Assembly (NCBI GenBank): GCA_030727405.1
Contig: JANRBR010000011.1
Location: forward strand, 129,715-193,714
Origin: Crocinitomicaceae bacterium
Lineage (GTDB): Bacteria > Bacteroidota > Bacteroidia > Flavobacteriales_D > Crocinitomicaceae
Reading direction: 5' to 3'
Length of the DNA stretch: 64,000 nt
Shown piece after piece: positions 47,287 through 57,033 of the stretch. How positions within the stretch are numbered: position 1 is the first letter of the stretch; each line of letters opens with the position of its first letter. Made by a program: the position numbers and the translations under genes. The notes below the pieces were generated by a model. It made no database searches. It was not told the origin of the DNA and saw nothing but the letters and a program-made list of their open reading frames with translations.

Positions 47287-48553
47287 ATTGCTGTTATTTA
47301 AGCTTCAAAAATACGCAAAGCTTCTGTGCTTAAAAACAATTTTTGTGTTTTTACTTGTGAGTTGTGCGCAAAATGCGAAAGGAGAATACCCAATTGTCAC
47401 AGGTACAACCATCTTTAATGATAGTTTAAACATCGAAAAATCGAAGCAAGATGTTAAAAAGCCCCTACTAGGAATAGATCGACTTCATTTGTTTGTTGAC
47501 TCATTAAAGGGAAAAAGAATTGCCGTTGTTGGCAATCAAACATCGGTTGTGAATGGAAAACATTTAGTAGATACCTTGCTAGCTCTTCAATTGAACGTTG
47601 TCAAGGTGTTTTCTCCAGAACACGGATTTCGGGGAGATGTAGATGCAGGTGAAAAAATCGATCATTCCGTTGATGTAAAGACAGGAATTCCGTTGGTCTC
47701 ACTTTATGGAAACAACAAAAAACCGACCGTTGAGCAATTGGAAAATGTTGATGTCATTATTTATGACATTCAAGATGTAGGAGTTCGATTTTATACGTTT
47801 ATTTCCACCCTGCACTATGTCATGGAAGCCTGTGCGGAAAACAATAAAAAACTGGTGGTGTTGGATCGACCAAATCCAAATGCGCATTATGTGGATGGTC
47901 CCATTCTTGAATCTGAATACAAATCCTTTGTAGGGATGCATCCTGTGCCAATTGTTTATGGAATGACGATTGGAGAGTACTCGATGATGATCAACGGAGA
48001 GAAATGGTTGACTAACGGAAATCACTGTGATTTATGGGTGATTCCTTGCAAGAATTACAAACATAAAATCAAATATTCATTGCCCATCCCCCCTTCTCCT
48101 AACCTTCGAACGGATGAAGCCATTGCCCTGTACCCAAGCTTGTGTCTTTTTGAAGCAACGACGGTAAGTATTGGACGAGGAACCGAAAAACCATTTGAAG
48201 TTTATGGACATCCACGATTTCCAAAATCAGCTTTTTCATTTACACCAGTTCCCTCCTCTGGATCAAAAACGCCGCCGCAAATGAACAAATTATGTTACGG
48301 TTTTGAACTGTCAAAATCGACGTCCAAACGGAATTACGAAATCAATTTGAACTACTTGATTCAGGCAAAAGACTTACTAGGTGATTCAGCGGTATTCATC
48401 GACCAGAACTCATTTTTTAACCGCCTAGCAGGAACCGCTACCTTGAAGGAGCAACTTTACAAAGGATGGTCCGCGAAAGAAATCAGGGAAACCTGGAAAC
48501 CAGGATTAGACACCTTTTTGGCCACAAGAAAAAAGTACTTATTGTACGAATAG
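47267..48553 (+). CDS. NamZ-like exo-beta-N-acetylmuramidase (DUF1343) lipoprotein
   Basis: This DUF1343/NamZ (GH171-type) protein is expected to release N-acetylmuramic acid from peptidoglycan fragments. A lipobox is visible (FVFLLVSCAQN, Cys ~33) after an unusually long basic N-region. Core blocks are KRIAVVGNQTSV, VFSPEHGFRGDVDAGE, VIIYDIQDVGVRFYTFI, DRPNPNAHYVDGP and LFEATTVSIGRGTEKPF. The ATG at 47267 gives 428 residues and overlaps the divergent permease start by 20 bp; a TTG at 47288 is an alternative start that would avoid the overlap. Confidence 0.88.
   Translation: MKISKDKLLLFKLQKYAKLLCLKTIFVFLLVSCAQNAKGEYPIVTGTTIFNDSLNIEKSKQDVKKPLLGIDRLHLFVDSLKGKRIAVVGNQTSVVNGKHLVDTLLALQLNVVKVFSPEHGFRGDVDAGEKIDHSVDVKTGIPLVSLYGNNKKPTVEQLENVDVIIYDIQDVGVRFYTFISTLHYVMEACAENNKKLVVLDRPNPNAHYVDGPILESEYKSFVGMHPVPIVYGMTIGEYSMMINGEKWLTNGNHCDLWVIPCKNYKHKIKYSLPIPPSPNLRTDEAIALYPSLCLFEATTVSIGRGTEKPFEVYGHPRFPKSAFSFTPVPSSGSKTPPQMNKLCYGFELSKSTSKRNYEINLNYLIQAKDLLGDSAVFIDQNSFFNRLAGTATLKEQLYKGWSAKEIRETWKPGLDTFLATRKKYLLYE
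47306..47313 (-). promoter_or_regulatory. -7 promoter element TATTTTTG for the FtsX-like permease gene
   Basis: TATTTTTG on the minus strand, 20 nt upstream of the TTG start at 47286. It lies inside the signal-peptide coding region of the divergent NamZ-like gene. Confidence 0.45.
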
Positions 48554-48555
48554 GA

Positions 48556-49041
48556 TTACAATTCAAGGTTTCTACCGCTCTCTTCTACCAGTGCTTTCAT
48601 GGAAAGTGCATACGCATCCATTTTTGCTTGAACTTCTTTATCGAATGACCCGATGATGCGTGCAGCAAGTATCCCAGCGTTTTTCGCACCGTTTAAAGCT
48701 ACCGTAGCAACGGGGATGCCGTTTGGCATTTGCAAGATACTTAAGATGGAGTCCCAACCGTCAATTGAATTCGATGATTTAATGGGAACACCAATAACAG
48801 GCAACGAAGTCATGGAAGCAGTCATTCCTGGTAAATGTGCCGCTCCTCCTGCACCAGCGATGATCACCTTGATGCCTCTCCCAGCAGCTTCCTTTGCATA
48901 GGAAACCATTTTTTCAGGAGTACGATGCGCTGAAACGATTTCTACTTCCGAAGCAATCCCGAATTCGTCTAAAATGAGTTTCGCTTCCTTCATGATTGGC
49001 AAATCGGATTTGCTTCCCATAATGATTCCAACTTGTGCCAT
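48556..49041 (-). CDS. purE: 5-(carboxyamino)imidazole ribonucleotide mutase
   Basis: This class I PurE converts N5-CAIR to CAIR in purine synthesis. The N-terminal [16 protein letters not shown], the SAHRTPEKM catalytic loop and [15 protein letters not shown] plus [22 protein letters not shown] are all present in 161 residues, the usual size. purK, which would supply N5-CAIR, is not in the window. The ATG shares one base with the tatA stop (TAATG), so its translation is probably coupled to the Tat gene. Confidence 0.95.
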   Translation of the reverse strand: MAQVGIIMGSKSDLPIMKEAKLILDEFGIASEVEIVSAHRTPEKMVSYAKEAAGRGIKVIIAGAGGAAHLPGMTASMTSLPVIGVPIKSSNSIDGWDSILSILQMPNGIPVATVALNGAKNAGILAARIIGSFDKEVQAKMDAYALSMKALVEESGRNLEL

Positions 49042-49505
49042 TATTCGATTGGTTTATTAGGTTCTATAATCGTTTCTTCTGTATTTATTGAAGCCTGCGC
49101 TTCCGGTTTTTGCTCCTCCGGTTCTTGCGTTTCAATGATTGCTTGCGCTTCGTCGGCCTGAACTTCTTCTAGTTGATTGGCTTTCTCGATGGGCGTTTGA
49201 GGTCTACCCGTGTAATGCACGCTGTTTTCAACATCTGAATACATTTGATCCAGCGGTTGAACAAGTTGATCTTGCGACTCCTTGATCAGGGATTCGATGT
49301 TCAAATCCTCTTTGATGCCCGCACCAGATTTCTTGATTTCATTTTGAAGTTCGCTCGAAGCATTTCGAATTTGATACATGGCCTTCCCCATCGTTTTAGC
49401 AATACCTGGAATGCTTTTCGAACCAAAAAACAACAAAATCACGATTAAAATAACGAGGATTTCGGATCCAGCAACATCTCCTAAAAATAGTGGCAACATG
49501 TACAT
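49041..49505 (-). CDS. Sec-independent protein translocase TatA/TatB-type subunit
   Basis: This is a pore-forming component of the twin-arginine translocase. A short N-terminus leads into the single membrane helix ([16 protein letters not shown]), the hinge [14 protein letters not shown] and an amphipathic helix ([16 protein letters not shown]), followed by an acidic Glu/Gln-rich tail to residue 154. ATGs at 49505 and 49499 are both possible; a TACCTTTG motif ends 5 nt before the first. It may serve Tat substrates such as the glycosylasparaginase encoded at 8907-9896. Confidence 0.88.
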   Translation of the reverse strand: MYMLPLFLGDVAGSEILVILIVILLFFGSKSIPGIAKTMGKAMYQIRNASSELQNEIKKSGAGIKEDLNIESLIKESQDQLVQPLDQMYSDVENSVHYTGRPQTPIEKANQLEEVQADEAQAIIETQEPEEQKPEAQASINTEETIIEPNKPIE

Positions 49506-49509
49506 AAAG

Positions 49510-49517
49510 CAAAGGTA
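49510..49517 (-). promoter_or_regulatory. -7 promoter element TACCTTTG for tatA-purE
   Basis: TACCTTTG on the minus strand, ending 5 nt before the ATG at 49505 and 11 nt before the ATG at 49499. Confidence 0.45.
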
Positions 49518-49535
49518 TAATTATTTTGACAGAAC

Positions 49536-50315
49536 CTAAGACTTCTTTGGTACCGTTTGCATTTTTTCGATCACTGCAGAAAGCATTTTTAAGGGGATGA
49601 ATGGCACCAAACGAATCAAAAACGCGAAGGAAAACTCAGAAATCTGAATCACTTTTCCTTTCATCATTCCATCATAACCTGATTTCGCTGTTTTATAAGC
49701 GGATGCACCTTTATCGAACATCGTTCCTCCTTCAAGTCCTGCTACGTGCTCAAATTCTGTTTTTACTGGGCCCGGACAAAGTGCCGTAACGGTCACCCCT
49801 GAATTCCTAAGTTCGTAAGAAATTCCTTCTGTAAACGAAACCACGAATGCTTTGGTGGCAAAGTAGGTCGCTTGCAATGGTCCAGGAAGGAATCCGGCTG
49901 TACTTGCCGTGTTTAGGATTTTCCCATGCCCACGTTCTTTCATGTCCTGAAGAAACAGGTGTGTTAATTCAACCAATGTTGTTACATTCAATTGAATCAT
50001 TTCCAAATCTTTATCCAAAGGACGGTCTACGAAATTACCATGTCCACCGAAACCCGCATTGTTCATCAAATAATCCACTTCCAATCCTGAATGATTGACA
50101 AAATCATATACTTTTTTCGCTGCGTGCACTTGTGTTAAGTCTTGTGTAAAAGTAGAAACCTGCACTTTGTATGTGGACTCCAATTCCGTTTTTAAGGCTT
50201 CTAATGCTTCTGTTCGACGCGCAACTAAAATTAAGTTACCACCTTTTGACGCATGGATTCTCGCCAATTCTTTCCCAATTCCACTGGAAGCTCCAGTGAT
50301 TAATGCCGTTTTCAT
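49536..50315 (-). CDS. Short-chain dehydrogenase/reductase
   Basis: This classical SDR of 259 residues has the cofactor motif TGASSGIGKELAR, NNAGFGG, the catalytic Ser/Tyr/Lys in LNTASTAG and YFATKAF, and PGPVKTEF. It resembles the DltE/YqjQ-like group, whose substrates are mostly unassigned. The basic residues after beta-2 (VARRTEAL) suggest NADP use (inference). The C-terminal hydrophobic segment (FSFAFLIRLVPFIPLKML) could attach it to membrane. A TAATTTTG motif (50349-50356) lies 34 nt upstream. Substrate unknown. Confidence 0.88.
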   Translation of the reverse strand: MKTALITGASSGIGKELARIHASKGGNLILVARRTEALEALKTELESTYKVQVSTFTQDLTQVHAAKKVYDFVNHSGLEVDYLMNNAGFGGHGNFVDRPLDKDLEMIQLNVTTLVELTHLFLQDMKERGHGKILNTASTAGFLPGPLQATYFATKAFVVSFTEGISYELRNSGVTVTALCPGPVKTEFEHVAGLEGGTMFDKGASAYKTAKSGYDGMMKGKVIQISEFSFAFLIRLVPFIPLKMLSAVIEKMQTVPKKS

Positions 50316-50348
50316 ATGATCTTTTTAAAATATTCGATTGTTTGACAT

Positions 50349-50356
50349 CAAAATTA
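50349..50356 (-). promoter_or_regulatory. -7 promoter element TAATTTTG for the SDR gene
   Basis: TAATTTTG on the minus strand, 34 nt upstream of the SDR ATG, just after the deacetylase stop. Confidence 0.4.
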
Positions 50357-50364
50357 GTCAATAA

Positions 50365-51261
50365 TCACAACAAGGCATTCAATCCAACTCGAAAGGTTTG
50401 TGCATGCGCCTCTACGATGTCCTTTGTTTGCGGACTGTAACCACCACCCATGGTACACACAACCGGAACACCCAATTGTCGAATTCGATCAAAAACAAAA
50501 CGGTCTCGTTCTCGGCAGCCATTCATGGAAACAGCCAATTTCCCTAATTTATCCGTTGCTAATATATCCACTCCACATTGATAAAAGACGAAGTCAGGCT
50601 GAAACCTATTCAAGATATCATCGAGGTTTCGGGCCAAAAGTGTTAAATATTCCTTGTCTTGAATGCCGTCTTCCAGCTCGACATCTACATCCGATTGTTC
50701 TTTCTGCAAGGGATAATTATTTCGTCCATGCATGCTGAAGGAAAAAATACGCTCATCGTTTCGCACCAAAGCGGCCGTTCCATTTCCTTGATGCACATCC
50801 AGATCAATGATGAGAATCTTGCCAATCCCATGGTTCTCGAGTAAAAAATGAGTGGCAATGACTTGGTCGTTCAATAAGCAAAATCCTTCACCACGATCTG
50901 CGAACGCATGATGCGTGCCACCAGCAATGTTAAAAGCGATGTGTTTTGTCAGCGCGATTTCTGCTGCCCTCAAGGTACCTTCCATGATGCATCTTTCTCG
51001 ATCAATTAGGCCTTTTGAATGGACAAATCCGGACACTCGTTGTTCGCGTTCACTCAATTTCAATTCGTTCAAATTCCTCCAATAGTCGTTAGTATGAACA
51101 GACAATAGGTGCTCCTCCGAGAGAAATCCAGGCTCAAAAAAATCCTCTTCATTCGCTGTTCCTTCATACACTAATTGCTTGGGCAATAAGTCGTATTTCT
51201 CCATGGGGAAACGGTGGTTTTCCGGCAAAGGATGCACATAAATTGGATGAAAAGCAATCAT
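50365..51261 (-). CDS. Histone-deacetylase-family protein (class IV-like)
   Basis: This arginase-fold zinc deacetylase has the His pair in AGGTHHAFADRGEGFCLLND, zinc ligands in LIIDLDVHQGNGT and the later CGVDILATDKLGKL, and MGGGYS near the C-terminus. Bacterial members deacetylate polyamines or acetyl-lysine. The ATG at 51261 (MIAFHPIYVHPLPENHRFP) gives 298 residues and forms an ATGA overlap with the stop of the YkgJ gene, so translation is coupled. Substrate is unassigned; a link to the preceding metal-binding protein is inference. Confidence 0.9.
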   Translation of the reverse strand: MIAFHPIYVHPLPENHRFPMEKYDLLPKQLVYEGTANEEDFFEPGFLSEEHLLSVHTNDYWRNLNELKLSEREQRVSGFVHSKGLIDRERCIMEGTLRAAEIALTKHIAFNIAGGTHHAFADRGEGFCLLNDQVIATHFLLENHGIGKILIIDLDVHQGNGTAALVRNDERIFSFSMHGRNNYPLQKEQSDVDVELEDGIQDKEYLTLLARNLDDILNRFQPDFVFYQCGVDILATDKLGKLAVSMNGCRERDRFVFDRIRQLGVPVVCTMGGGYSPQTKDIVEAHAQTFRVGLNALL

Positions 51262-51752
51262 GGATTCGTGATTTTCTCTACGATGCGCGCCACGGCGGGA
51301 CAAACCGTTGTATTTGTTGCCGTGAGTTCAAGGATTTGAAACATGTTCTTACGATCGGTGTGCGGGTATTCACGGCACGCCAGTGGACGGTCCTCGTAGA
51401 TGGAACAGGTATTGTCTTCATACAAAAAGGAACAAGGTGATTTCTTCAAAACGTAATCACTTTCTTCATCCATCTCTAAATATTGATCAATGAATTGCGC
51501 TTCTTTCATGCGTAATCGTTTGGCAATGCGTCGAATATCCGCATCGCGAAAAATGGGACTGGTCGTTTTACAGCAATTTGCACAGGTCAAACAATCCATT
51601 TTCTGAAATTCCTGCTCATGTGCTTTGTGAAAACGCTGATCGAGCTCCTTTGGTTTGCTTTGTTTCCATTTTCGAAACGTTTTTTTTGTTTGCTCCAATT
51701 GCTGCTTTGCCAAATCCAAGGCATTTTGGTCTTGCTCTTTTAAATGATTCAT
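51258..51752 (-). CDS. YkgJ-type cysteine-cluster (Zn/Fe-chelating) protein
   Basis: The YkgJ/CxxCxxCC pattern is clear: DCLTCANCCKTTSP, SPCSFLYEDNTCSIYEDRPLACREYPH. These eight or so Cys are thought to chelate Zn or an Fe-S cluster; function is unknown. The N-terminal 60 residues are a Lys/Gln-rich helix. The ATG at 51752 gives 164 residues; an in-frame ATG at 51788 is possible but sits 2 bp from the divergent flavoprotein start and upstream of an imperfect -7 motif (TAAATTCG, 51775-51782). Confidence 0.82.
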   Translation of the reverse strand: MNHLKEQDQNALDLAKQQLEQTKKTFRKWKQSKPKELDQRFHKAHEQEFQKMDCLTCANCCKTTSPIFRDADIRRIAKRLRMKEAQFIDQYLEMDEESDYVLKKSPCSFLYEDNTCSIYEDRPLACREYPHTDRKNMFQILELTATNTTVCPAVARIVEKITNP

Positions 51753-51764
51753 CGCTTTTCTCAG

Positions 51765-51772
51765 TATCTTTA
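51765..51772 (+). promoter_or_regulatory. Imperfect -7 element TATCTTTA before the Lpd-like gene
   Basis: TATCTTTA differs from TAnnTTTG in the last base and lies 19 nt upstream of the ATG at 51791, the spacing seen at other promoters here. Confidence 0.3.
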
Positions 51773-51790
51773 CCGCGAATTTACGCATTC

Positions 51791-53281
51791 ATGGAAGAAT
51801 TTGACTTAATAGTAATTGGTGGTGGTCCTGCAGGATATGCGGCAGCGATGCGCGGCATTGATTTTGGCAAAAAAGTTTGCTTGATCGAAAAGGACCGAGT
51901 GGGCGGAGCTGGCGTTTATAATGGGGCTTTGTCCTCCAAAACATTGTGGGAACTTTCCAATCGCGTGTCAGACATCAACGACATGATCGTATCGAAAGGA
52001 CGAACGAAGTTTGAACTTTCCTGGGATGATGTGCGAAAAAACCTTTCTGAGGCAATTTTTGAACGCAAGTTTCAATACGCAGCACACATCAAACTACTGC
52101 AAACAGAAACCATGAACAATTTGCTTCAATACGAACGTGGACAAGCGAAATTATTGAATGCAAACGAAGTCGAAATCGATCACGAAGGAGAAACGAAAAT
52201 CATTCGTGGCGAGAAAATTATTTTGGCTACCGGTAGTCGACCAAGGTCCCTACCAAACATTGAAGTTGACGAGGATATTATACTGACAAGTGATGGCATC
52301 GACCACATCAAAGACTTCCCTAAAAGCTTGGTAATTGTTGGAGCGGGAGTCATTGGCTGTGAATATGCCACCATTTTTTCAAACTTCGGAAAAACAAATG
52401 TGTATGTGATCGATCGTCAAGAGCGCATTTTACCGTTTGAAGATGAAGATATTTCGACTTTGGTAGCGAACAACTTAAAGAAGCATGGCGTGACCATTCA
52501 CTCAAATGCGAAATTAGAGCGCTTAGAAAAAATAGATGGTGAAGTCGAATACGAATTATCCTATCCAGATGGAAGCCACGAGGTAATTCGCGTGGAAAAA
52601 GCACTTTTATCCGTTGGAAGAACACCGAATGTGGAACAACTAGGCTTGGAAAACGCAGGAGTAGAGATGTCACAAAGAGGTGTGCACATTGGCGACGATG
52701 ATACGGTCACGAGTGTTCCCAATATTTATGCCGTTGGTGATGTTTCTGGACGAATAGCACTAGTAAACATGGGGGAAATTGAAGCGCGACATGCTGTTGA
52801 AAAAGCCTTCGGGAATATTCCAGAACACTTAAATTACGACAATGTTTGCACCATTATGTTCTTAACTCCAGAGGTTGCATCTGTTGGATTAAATGAGCAG
52901 CAATGCGTTGAGCAGAGCATTCCCGTAAAAGTGGTAAAAATTGACTACTCTCTTATCGCAAGAGCTATTGCCATGCGAAAAACTCAAGGATTCTTTAAAA
53001 TCATTGTGACCAATGATAAAGACATGCGTATTCTTGGAATGCGGGTTGTGGGCGCCCATGCCTCTACCGCTATTCAGGCAGTTGGACTACTCATTAAATT
53101 GAACATGCCGATTGAAGTATTGTCCGAATTGATCCATCCTCACCCATCCATCGTTGAAGGAATTCAAGAATGTGTGCGTATGCTGTTAAATCGATCCATT
53201 TTTAAATCCTCTGTTTTCAAGGACAAATTAGCCTGTTACTCTTTGGTTGATGGAGTAAAAACACCATTGGAACGCCTTTAA
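51791..53281 (+). CDS. Dihydrolipoamide-dehydrogenase-like flavoprotein lacking the redox cysteines
   Basis: The pyridine nucleotide-disulfide oxidoreductase fold is complete: FAD motif VIGGGPAGYAAAMRG, NAD motif LVIVGAGVIGCEYATIF, second FAD motif IYAVGDVSGRIALV and a C-terminal HPHPSIVEGIQE dyad. The active-site segment reads GGAGVYNGALSSKTLWEL: where LpdA has Cys40 and Cys45 this protein has Gly41 and Ala46. It therefore cannot do disulfide exchange. It is perhaps transhydrogenase-like (SthA also lacks one of the two Cys). Residues upstream of the ATG at 51791 have no homology pattern. A 74-residue gene is coupled downstream by TAATG. Confidence 0.88.
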   Translation: MEEFDLIVIGGGPAGYAAAMRGIDFGKKVCLIEKDRVGGAGVYNGALSSKTLWELSNRVSDINDMIVSKGRTKFELSWDDVRKNLSEAIFERKFQYAAHIKLLQTETMNNLLQYERGQAKLLNANEVEIDHEGETKIIRGEKIILATGSRPRSLPNIEVDEDIILTSDGIDHIKDFPKSLVIVGAGVIGCEYATIFSNFGKTNVYVIDRQERILPFEDEDISTLVANNLKKHGVTIHSNAKLERLEKIDGEVEYELSYPDGSHEVIRVEKALLSVGRTPNVEQLGLENAGVEMSQRGVHIGDDDTVTSVPNIYAVGDVSGRIALVNMGEIEARHAVEKAFGNIPEHLNYDNVCTIMFLTPEVASVGLNEQQCVEQSIPVKVVKIDYSLIARAIAMRKTQGFFKIIVTNDKDMRILGMRVVGAHASTAIQAVGLLIKLNMPIEVLSELIHPHPSIVEGIQECVRMLLNRSIFKSSVFKDKLACYSLVDGVKTPLERL

Positions 53282-53505
53282 TGTCAACATTCGAATTTCC
53301 GCAATACCGCAAATTAGTGAACGATAAATCCTTTTACCGAATAGAGGATGAAAGGCACTTTACCGAAAAACAACTAATTGGAAAACAAGTTTTTACCTTG
53401 GTCGTTGAAGCAAAACAATATCCGGAAATCATGCGCATTCAAGACATGCTGCAATGCACAGAAGGATTCGTGCTTTCGGATCGTGAAGCATATGATGGCC
53501 TTTAA
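53281..53505 (+). CDS. Small hypothetical protein coupled to the Lpd-like flavoprotein
   Basis: This is a 74-residue soluble protein (STFEFPQYRKLVNDKSFYRI...) without signal peptide, Cys pair or known motif; it appears alpha/beta with aromatic-rich N-terminal half. Its ATG overlaps the flavoprotein stop by one base (TAATG), which argues that it is genuine and that the two products are made in fixed ratio. Function unknown; a partner or regulator of the flavoprotein is inference. Confidence 0.7.
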   Translation: MSTFEFPQYRKLVNDKSFYRIEDERHFTEKQLIGKQVFTLVVEAKQYPEIMRIQDMLQCTEGFVLSDREAYDGL

Positions 53506-53595
53506 GATATTATAACTTTCTGCTAACGCTTTTGAAAGTTCTTCTACCCCTAGTAAATTGCACCAAATCCATTCCTGAAATCAGCATTTTTTGCG

Positions 53596-53603
53596 TAGAT
53601 TTG
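53596..53603 (+). promoter_or_regulatory. -7 promoter element TAGATTTG for icmF
   Basis: TAGATTTG, 26 nt upstream of the icmF ATG. Confidence 0.5.
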
Positions 53604-53628
53604 TCCATCAAAAAACACGTAAAATAGA

Positions 53629-56600
53629 ATGGAACAAGTAGCTCCCTACAAACCAGTCAATAAAATACGCATCGTAACGGCAGCATCCCTATTTGATGGC
53701 CACGATGCAGCGATCAACATCATGCGTCGCATCATTCAAGCTACCGGATGTGAAGTCATTCACCTCGGACACGATCGATCCGTTGAAGAAGTGGTGGATT
53801 GTGCCATTCAAGAGGACGCACAGGCGATTGCCATGACTTCATACCAAGGAGGACACATCGAATACTTCAAATACATGTACGATTTACTTCAAGAGAAAGG
53901 AGCACCGCATGTGAAAATCTTTGGTGGTGGAGGTGGAACCATACTTCCTTCTGAAATCGCAGAATTACAAGCGTATGGCATTACACGCATTTACCATCCT
54001 GACGATGGTCGCTCCATGGGCTTGCAAGGAATGATCAATGATTTGATCGAGAAATGTGACTTTCCGGTGGGAGAACCTACTTCGTTGCCAACTACACCAG
54101 AAGTTCTGACGAAATTGGCGGATAAATTCGTTCCAACCATTGCACGTGTGATTTCGGGAGCGGAAAACTTCCCCGAAGAAAACAGTGCCTTATTAAAAGA
54201 AATTCATGCTGTTTCTGATCAGTCAAGCATTCCTGTATTGGGAATTACTGGAACTGGTGGAGCAGGAAAATCATCCCTTGTGGATGAATTGGTTCGCCGT
54301 TTCTTGATTGACTTTACAGATAAACAAATTGCAGTGGTTTCCGTGGATCCATCGAAACGCAAAACCGGTGGAGCATTGTTAGGTGACCGAATTCGAATGA
54401 ATTCCATTAAAAGTGACCGCGTATACATGCGTTCCTTGGCTACTCGACAGTCGAATTTAGCTTTATCAAAACACGTTGCTGAAGCAATCAGCATTTTAAA
54501 AGCAGCAAAATACGACCTCATCATTCTGGAAACATCGGGAATTGGTCAATCGGACACAGAGATCTTGGATCATTCGGATGTTTCATTGTACGTAATGACC
54601 CCGGAATATGGAGCGGCAACTCAATTGGAGAAAATCGACATGTTGGATTTCGCCGATGTCATCGCCTTGAATAAATTCGATAAACGCGGGGCTTTGGATG
54701 CTTTGCGTGATGTGCGCAAACAGTACCAACGAAACCATAATTTGTGGGAGTCTAATGTAGACGACATGCCCGTTTACGGAACAATCGCCTCGCAATTCAA
54801 CGATCCGGGAATGAACTCTTTGTACAAAGTGATCATGGATAAAATGGTGGAAAAAACAGGTGCAAACATGCATTCAACTTTCCAAATTACCCGAGAGATG
54901 TCCGAGAAAATCTACGTGATTCCACCGGAAAGAACAAGGTATTTATCGGAGATTTCAGAAAACAATAGAGCCTACGACAAATGGGTGAACGACCAAGTGA
55001 AAGTGGCGGATAAATTGCAAGGATTACAATCCTCCATCGAAACATTGGAACAATCAACAATTGAGGATAAAGATCGATTGATTAAAGGATTACAAGAAAC
55101 GCTAGAGAAGGAAAAACTAAACTTTGATCCTCGAAATTGGGAAATCCTTCAAAACTGGGATGCAAAGAAACAATCTTTTAAAAATCCAGAATACCAATTC
55201 AAGGTGCGTGACAAAGTATTAAGCATCCAAACACATACAGAGTCCCTTTCGCATTCTCAAATCCCGAAAGTTGCTGCTCCGCGATACAGCAGTTGGGGGG
55301 ATATTTTGCGTTGGGTTCTACAAGAAAATTTCCCAGGAGAATTTCCGTATACCTCTGGATTATTTCCGTTCAAACGTGAAGGAGAAGATCCAACACGCAT
55401 GTTTGCTGGAGAAGGTGGGCCAGAGCGCACAAACAAGCGTTTTCACTACGTGAGTTTGGGCATGCCAGCGAAACGACTTTCAACGGCATTTGATTCAGTT
55501 ACCTTGTATGGAAACGACCCTGCCATTCGACCAGACATTTACGGGAAAATCGGGAATTCTGGTGTTTCGATTTGTTGTTTAGACGATGCGAAAAAATTAT
55601 ATTCAGGATTTGACTTGAGTCATCCGGCGACCTCTGTTTCCATGACGATCAATGGTCCAGCACCGATGTTGTTGGCCTTCTTCATGAATGCGGCAATCGA
55701 TCAGAATTGTGAGAAATACATCATCGCTAACGGACTAGAATCGGAAGTTGAAGCGAAAATCGCAGCGATTTACCAAACAAAAGGCGTTGACCGTCCAAGT
55801 TACCAAGGTGAATTGCCGGAAGGAAACAACGGACTAGGATTGATGTTACTCGGTGTAACGGGAGATCAAGTTCTTCCAGCGGATGTATATTTGGACATCA
55901 AAACGGAAACCTTAAAGCAAGTACGCGGAACCGTTCAAGCAGATATTTTAAAAGAAGACCAAGCGCAGAATACTTGTATTTTCTCGACTGAATTCGCCTT
56001 GCGTTTAATGGGAGATGTGCAGCAGTATTTCATTCAAAATGGCGTGCGAAACTTTTATTCTGTTTCGATTTCAGGTTACCACATCGCAGAGGCAGGTGCC
56101 AATCCTATTACGCAATTAGCATTTACGCTAGCGAATGGATTTACGTATGTAGAATACTATTTAAGTAGAGGAATGGACATCAACGACTTCGGTCCGAACT
56201 TGTCTTTCTTCTTCTCCAACGGAATTGATCCAGAATACGCTGTGATTGGACGCGTTGCCCGACGTTTGTGGGCGAAAGCTTTAGCGAAAAAATACGGTGC
56301 CAATCCACGTGCACAAATGTTAAAGTATCACATTCAAACATCTGGACGCTCTCTACACGCACAAGAAATTGATTTCAACGATATCCGTACCACACTTCAA
56401 GCATTGTATGCGATTTACGACAACTGTAATTCACTGCACACCAATGCATACGACGAAGCGATTACGACTCCAACAGAAGAATCTGTGCGTCGCGCGATGG
56501 CCATTCAGTTGATCATCAACCGTGAATTAGGACTTGCGAAAAATGAAAATCCACTTCAAGGCGCATTCATCATCGATGAATTAACGGACTTAGTCGAGGA

Positions 56601-57024
56601 CGCTGTCCTCACTGAATTTGACCGCATCACCGAACGAGGAGGCGTGTTAGGGGCCATGGAAACCATGTACCAACGATCTAAAATTCAAGAAGAATCCTTG
56701 TATTACGAAACCTTGAAACACACAGGAGAGTTCCCAATCATCGGCGTGAATACCTTCTTGAGCTCGAAAGGATCGCCAACGGTCCTACCGAAGGAAGTCA
56801 TCCGTGCAACCGAAGAGGAGAAGGAATACCAAATTACGATGTTGCAACACCTTCAAAAAGGAAATGAAGCTCCAGCTTTGAATGGTATTGCCAAAATCCA
56901 AGATGCAGCCATTAACAACCGAAACATGTTTGAAGAATTGATGGAAACGTGTAAGTTCGCTTCGTTAGGTCAAATTACTTCAGCGCTGTTTGAAGTAGGA
57001 GGCCAGTATCGACGAAACATGTAA
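53629..57024 (+). CDS. icmF: Fused isobutyryl-CoA mutase / G-protein chaperone
   Basis: This is a coenzyme-B12-dependent acyl-CoA carbon-skeleton mutase with its chaperone built in. Order: B12-binding domain (1-~140) with FDGHDAAIN (His25, lower axial ligand) and [10 protein letters not shown]; MeaB-like GTPase (~200-460) with P-loop GTGGAGKS (208-215); a linker; then the substrate-binding TIM barrel (~560-1131), including [21 protein letters not shown]. Length of 1131 fits IcmF. Substrate could be isobutyryl/n-butyryl-CoA or, in some members, pivalyl- or isovaleryl-CoA. bshC begins 9 bp downstream. Confidence 0.92.
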   Translation: MEQVAPYKPVNKIRIVTAASLFDGHDAAINIMRRIIQATGCEVIHLGHDRSVEEVVDCAIQEDAQAIAMTSYQGGHIEYFKYMYDLLQEKGAPHVKIFGGGGGTILPSEIAELQAYGITRIYHPDDGRSMGLQGMINDLIEKCDFPVGEPTSLPTTPEVLTKLADKFVPTIARVISGAENFPEENSALLKEIHAVSDQSSIPVLGITGTGGAGKSSLVDELVRRFLIDFTDKQIAVVSVDPSKRKTGGALLGDRIRMNSIKSDRVYMRSLATRQSNLALSKHVAEAISILKAAKYDLIILETSGIGQSDTEILDHSDVSLYVMTPEYGAATQLEKIDMLDFADVIALNKFDKRGALDALRDVRKQYQRNHNLWESNVDDMPVYGTIASQFNDPGMNSLYKVIMDKMVEKTGANMHSTFQITREMSEKIYVIPPERTRYLSEISENNRAYDKWVNDQVKVADKLQGLQSSIETLEQSTIEDKDRLIKGLQETLEKEKLNFDPRNWEILQNWDAKKQSFKNPEYQFKVRDKVLSIQTHTESLSHSQIPKVAAPRYSSWGDILRWVLQENFPGEFPYTSGLFPFKREGEDPTRMFAGEGGPERTNKRFHYVSLGMPAKRLSTAFDSVTLYGNDPAIRPDIYGKIGNSGVSICCLDDAKKLYSGFDLSHPATSVSMTINGPAPMLLAFFMNAAIDQNCEKYIIANGLESEVEAKIAAIYQTKGVDRPSYQGELPEGNNGLGLMLLGVTGDQVLPADVYLDIKTETLKQVRGTVQADILKEDQAQNTCIFSTEFALRLMGDVQQYFIQNGVRNFYSVSISGYHIAEAGANPITQLAFTLANGFTYVEYYLSRGMDINDFGPNLSFFFSNGIDPEYAVIGRVARRLWAKALAKKYGANPRAQMLKYHIQTSGRSLHAQEIDFNDIRTTLQALYAIYDNCNSLHTNAYDEAITTPTEESVRRAMAIQLIINRELGLAKNENPLQGAFIIDELTDLVEDAVLTEFDRITERGGVLGAMETMYQRSKIQEESLYYETLKHTGEFPIIGVNTFLSSKGSPTVLPKEVIRATEEEKEYQITMLQHLQKGNEAPALNGIAKIQDAAINNRNMFEELMETCKFASLGQITSALFEVGGQYRRNM

Positions 57025-57033
57025 TTCGAATAG

